DNA of 6,946 nt from Desulfocapsa sp. (GTDB taxonomy: Bacteria; Desulfobacterota; Desulfobulbia; Desulfobulbales; Desulfocapsaceae). Positions 5,861 to 6,946 of the stretch are shown here, piece after piece (positions within the stretch are counted from its first letter, which is position 1; each line of letters starts with the position of its first letter). The translations under genes were made by a program, and so were the position numbers. Location: assembly GCA_030635405.1 (NCBI GenBank), contig DAOVZA010000107.1, forward strand, positions 1 through 6,946, given 5' to 3'. The notes beneath the pieces were generated by a model, which was given only the letters and a program-made list of their open reading frames with translations, made no database searches and had not been told where the DNA came from.

Positions 5861-6946
5861 TTAATCTTCTAATTTATCGCTTTCTCTTCTGTCTTTACGT
5901 TCACTTTCATCATCTTTTCTTTCGCTGAGTAATATTCCTAGGGATTCAATTGTCTCTTTTAAGGATGTGGTTTCATCATATCCCTGGCAGAGAAAAGAAT
6001 TGATTGCATCTATTTTACTAATGGCATAATCAATTTTTGGGTTTGACCCTTTAGCATAAGCCCCTATGTTGATAAGGTCTTCAGCTTCATTATAGGTGGC
6101 GAGGACATTTCTTGCGCGTCCTGAAAGCTCAATATGACGTGCATGGGTGATTTCTCTCATGATCCTGCTTGCAGAATTCATTACATCGATTGCAGGATAG
6201 TGATTTTTTGCACCTAGTGCTCTTGAAAGAACTATGTGGCCATCGAGTATGGAGCGAACGGAATCTGCAACCGGTTCATTCATGTCATCTCCGTCTACCA
6301 GGACAGTATATAAGCCTGTAATTGAACCCTTTCCAGTAAAACGGCCTGCTCGTTCAAGAAGTTTAGGAAGCGTTGCAAAAACAGATGGTGTGTATCCTTT
6401 TGTGGTTGGTGGTTCACCAATCGCGAGGCCAATCTCTCTCATTGCCATTGCAAATCGTGTTACAGAATCCATCATTAAGAGAACGTTCTTTCCCTTATTA
6501 CAAAAATATTCTGCAATGGATGTAGCAACAAAGGCACCACGCATTCGTAATAAGGGAGATTGATCTGAAGTAACAACTACTATTACAGAACGGGCAAGCC
6601 CCTCTTTACCTAGATCTCTTTCGATAAATTCTCTTACTTCTCTGCCTCGCTCGCCAATAAGAGCAATAACGTTGACATCTGCACGAGCATATCGTGCCAT
6701 CATACCAAGTAATACGCTCTTTCCAACACCGGATCCCGCCATGATACCCATACGCTGTCCCATGCCACAGGTAATCAGACCATTAATTGCACGAATGCCA
6801 AGGTCAAGAGGTTTGTCGATGTTTTTCCTCTCCATCGGACCAGGGGGTAATGAATATATTTCTTTTTCTTCTTCGAGTTGTGGAGCGGGTTGACCATCAA
6901 TGGGTTCTTCCATGGCATCGATTACTCGACCAAGAAGATTTTGACC
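5861..6946 (-). CDS. fliI: FliI, flagellum-specific type III export ATPase (5' end beyond the window)
   Basis: FliI is the cytoplasmic hexameric ATPase at the base of the flagellar export gate. The frame is open through the right edge: residues before the first internal Met read GQNLLGRVIDA, the conserved FliI lead-in, so the Met at 6913 is not the start. Of roughly 440-460 residues, 361 are visible. In visible numbering, the Walker A motif AGSGVGKS lies at 70-77, GERGREV with the expected catalytic Glu at 98-104, Walker B LLMMD at 156-160, and the ATPase alpha/beta signature PAIDVMNSAS at 251-260. All key residues are intact. The last 21 residues form a highly charged tail (17 Asp, Glu, Arg or Lys) with SERKD twice, beyond the conserved C-terminal helices. 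The flagellar rather than virulence identity follows from the fliJ, fliK, flgD and flgE neighbours. Very secure. Confidence 0.97.
   Translation of the reverse strand, partial: GQNLLGRVIDAMEEPIDGQPAPQLEEEKEIYSLPPGPMERKNIDKPLDLGIRAINGLITCGMGQRMGIMAGSGVGKSVLLGMMARYARADVNVIALIGERGREVREFIERDLGKEGLARSVIVVVTSDQSPLLRMRGAFVATSIAEYFCNKGKNVLLMMDSVTRFAMAMREIGLAIGEPPTTKGYTPSVFATLPKLLERAGRFTGKGSITGLYTVLVDGDDMNEPVADSVRSILDGHIVLSRALGAKNHYPAIDVMNSASRIMREITHARHIELSGRARNVLATYNEAEDLINIGAYAKGSNPKIDYAISKIDAINSFLCQGYDETTSLKETIESLGILLSERKDDESERKDRRESDKLED

Noticed and set aside
6234..6563. Plus-strand open frame of 109 codons opposite fliI
   Set aside because: It is antisense to highly conserved ATPase motifs and no family is recognisable.

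Overview
The window is one stretch of a flagellar gene cluster, with every supported gene on the minus strand, so transcription runs from the right edge to the left. In transcription order the genes are fliI (5' end cut off), fliJ, a MotE/YlxF-type coiled-coil gene, fliK, flgD, flgE, a strong intrinsic terminator, and motA (3' end cut off). The DNA is AT-rich. The order fliI-fliJ-motE/ylxF-fliK-flgD-flgE is shared by Firmicutes and Desulfobacterota/deltaproteobacteria. The motA immediately downstream, and the protein sequences as I read them, favour a Gram-negative of the Desulfobacterota type. That assignment is inference, not proof.

Right part (6946 to 5331): the export-ATPase module. FliI is the flagellar type III secretion ATPase and FliJ its coiled-coil stalk. 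Middle (5283 to 3178): a small exported or membrane-anchored coiled-coil protein of the MotE family, then FliK, which sets hook length and switches export specificity. Left-middle (3134 to 961): FlgD, the hook cap, and FlgE, the hook subunit. Spacings are 83, 47, 6, 43 and 41 nt, with no terminator-like hairpin seen between them, so fliI to flgE is most simply one operon. A 12-bp hairpin followed by eight U residues (907-939) ends it 21 nt past flgE.

Left part (1 to 906): about 226 nt of non-coding DNA follows the terminator, then motA, the proton-channel stator subunit, which starts at a TTG with a good ribosome binding site. Because a terminator precedes it, motA probably has its own promoter. 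A weak sigma70-like candidate is noted.

Together the genes build the rod-to-hook stage (FliI/FliJ export, FlgD cap, FlgE hook, FliK ruler) and supply the stator (MotA, perhaps stabilised by MotE). I see no mobile element, CRISPR array, RNA gene or undescribed system. The points worth a second look are local: a glutamine where MotA family members usually have a key glutamate, an 18-bp in-frame tandem repeat in the FliK ruler region, charged C-terminal extensions on FlgD, FliK and FliI, and a near-palindromic 10-mer shared by two intergenic gaps.
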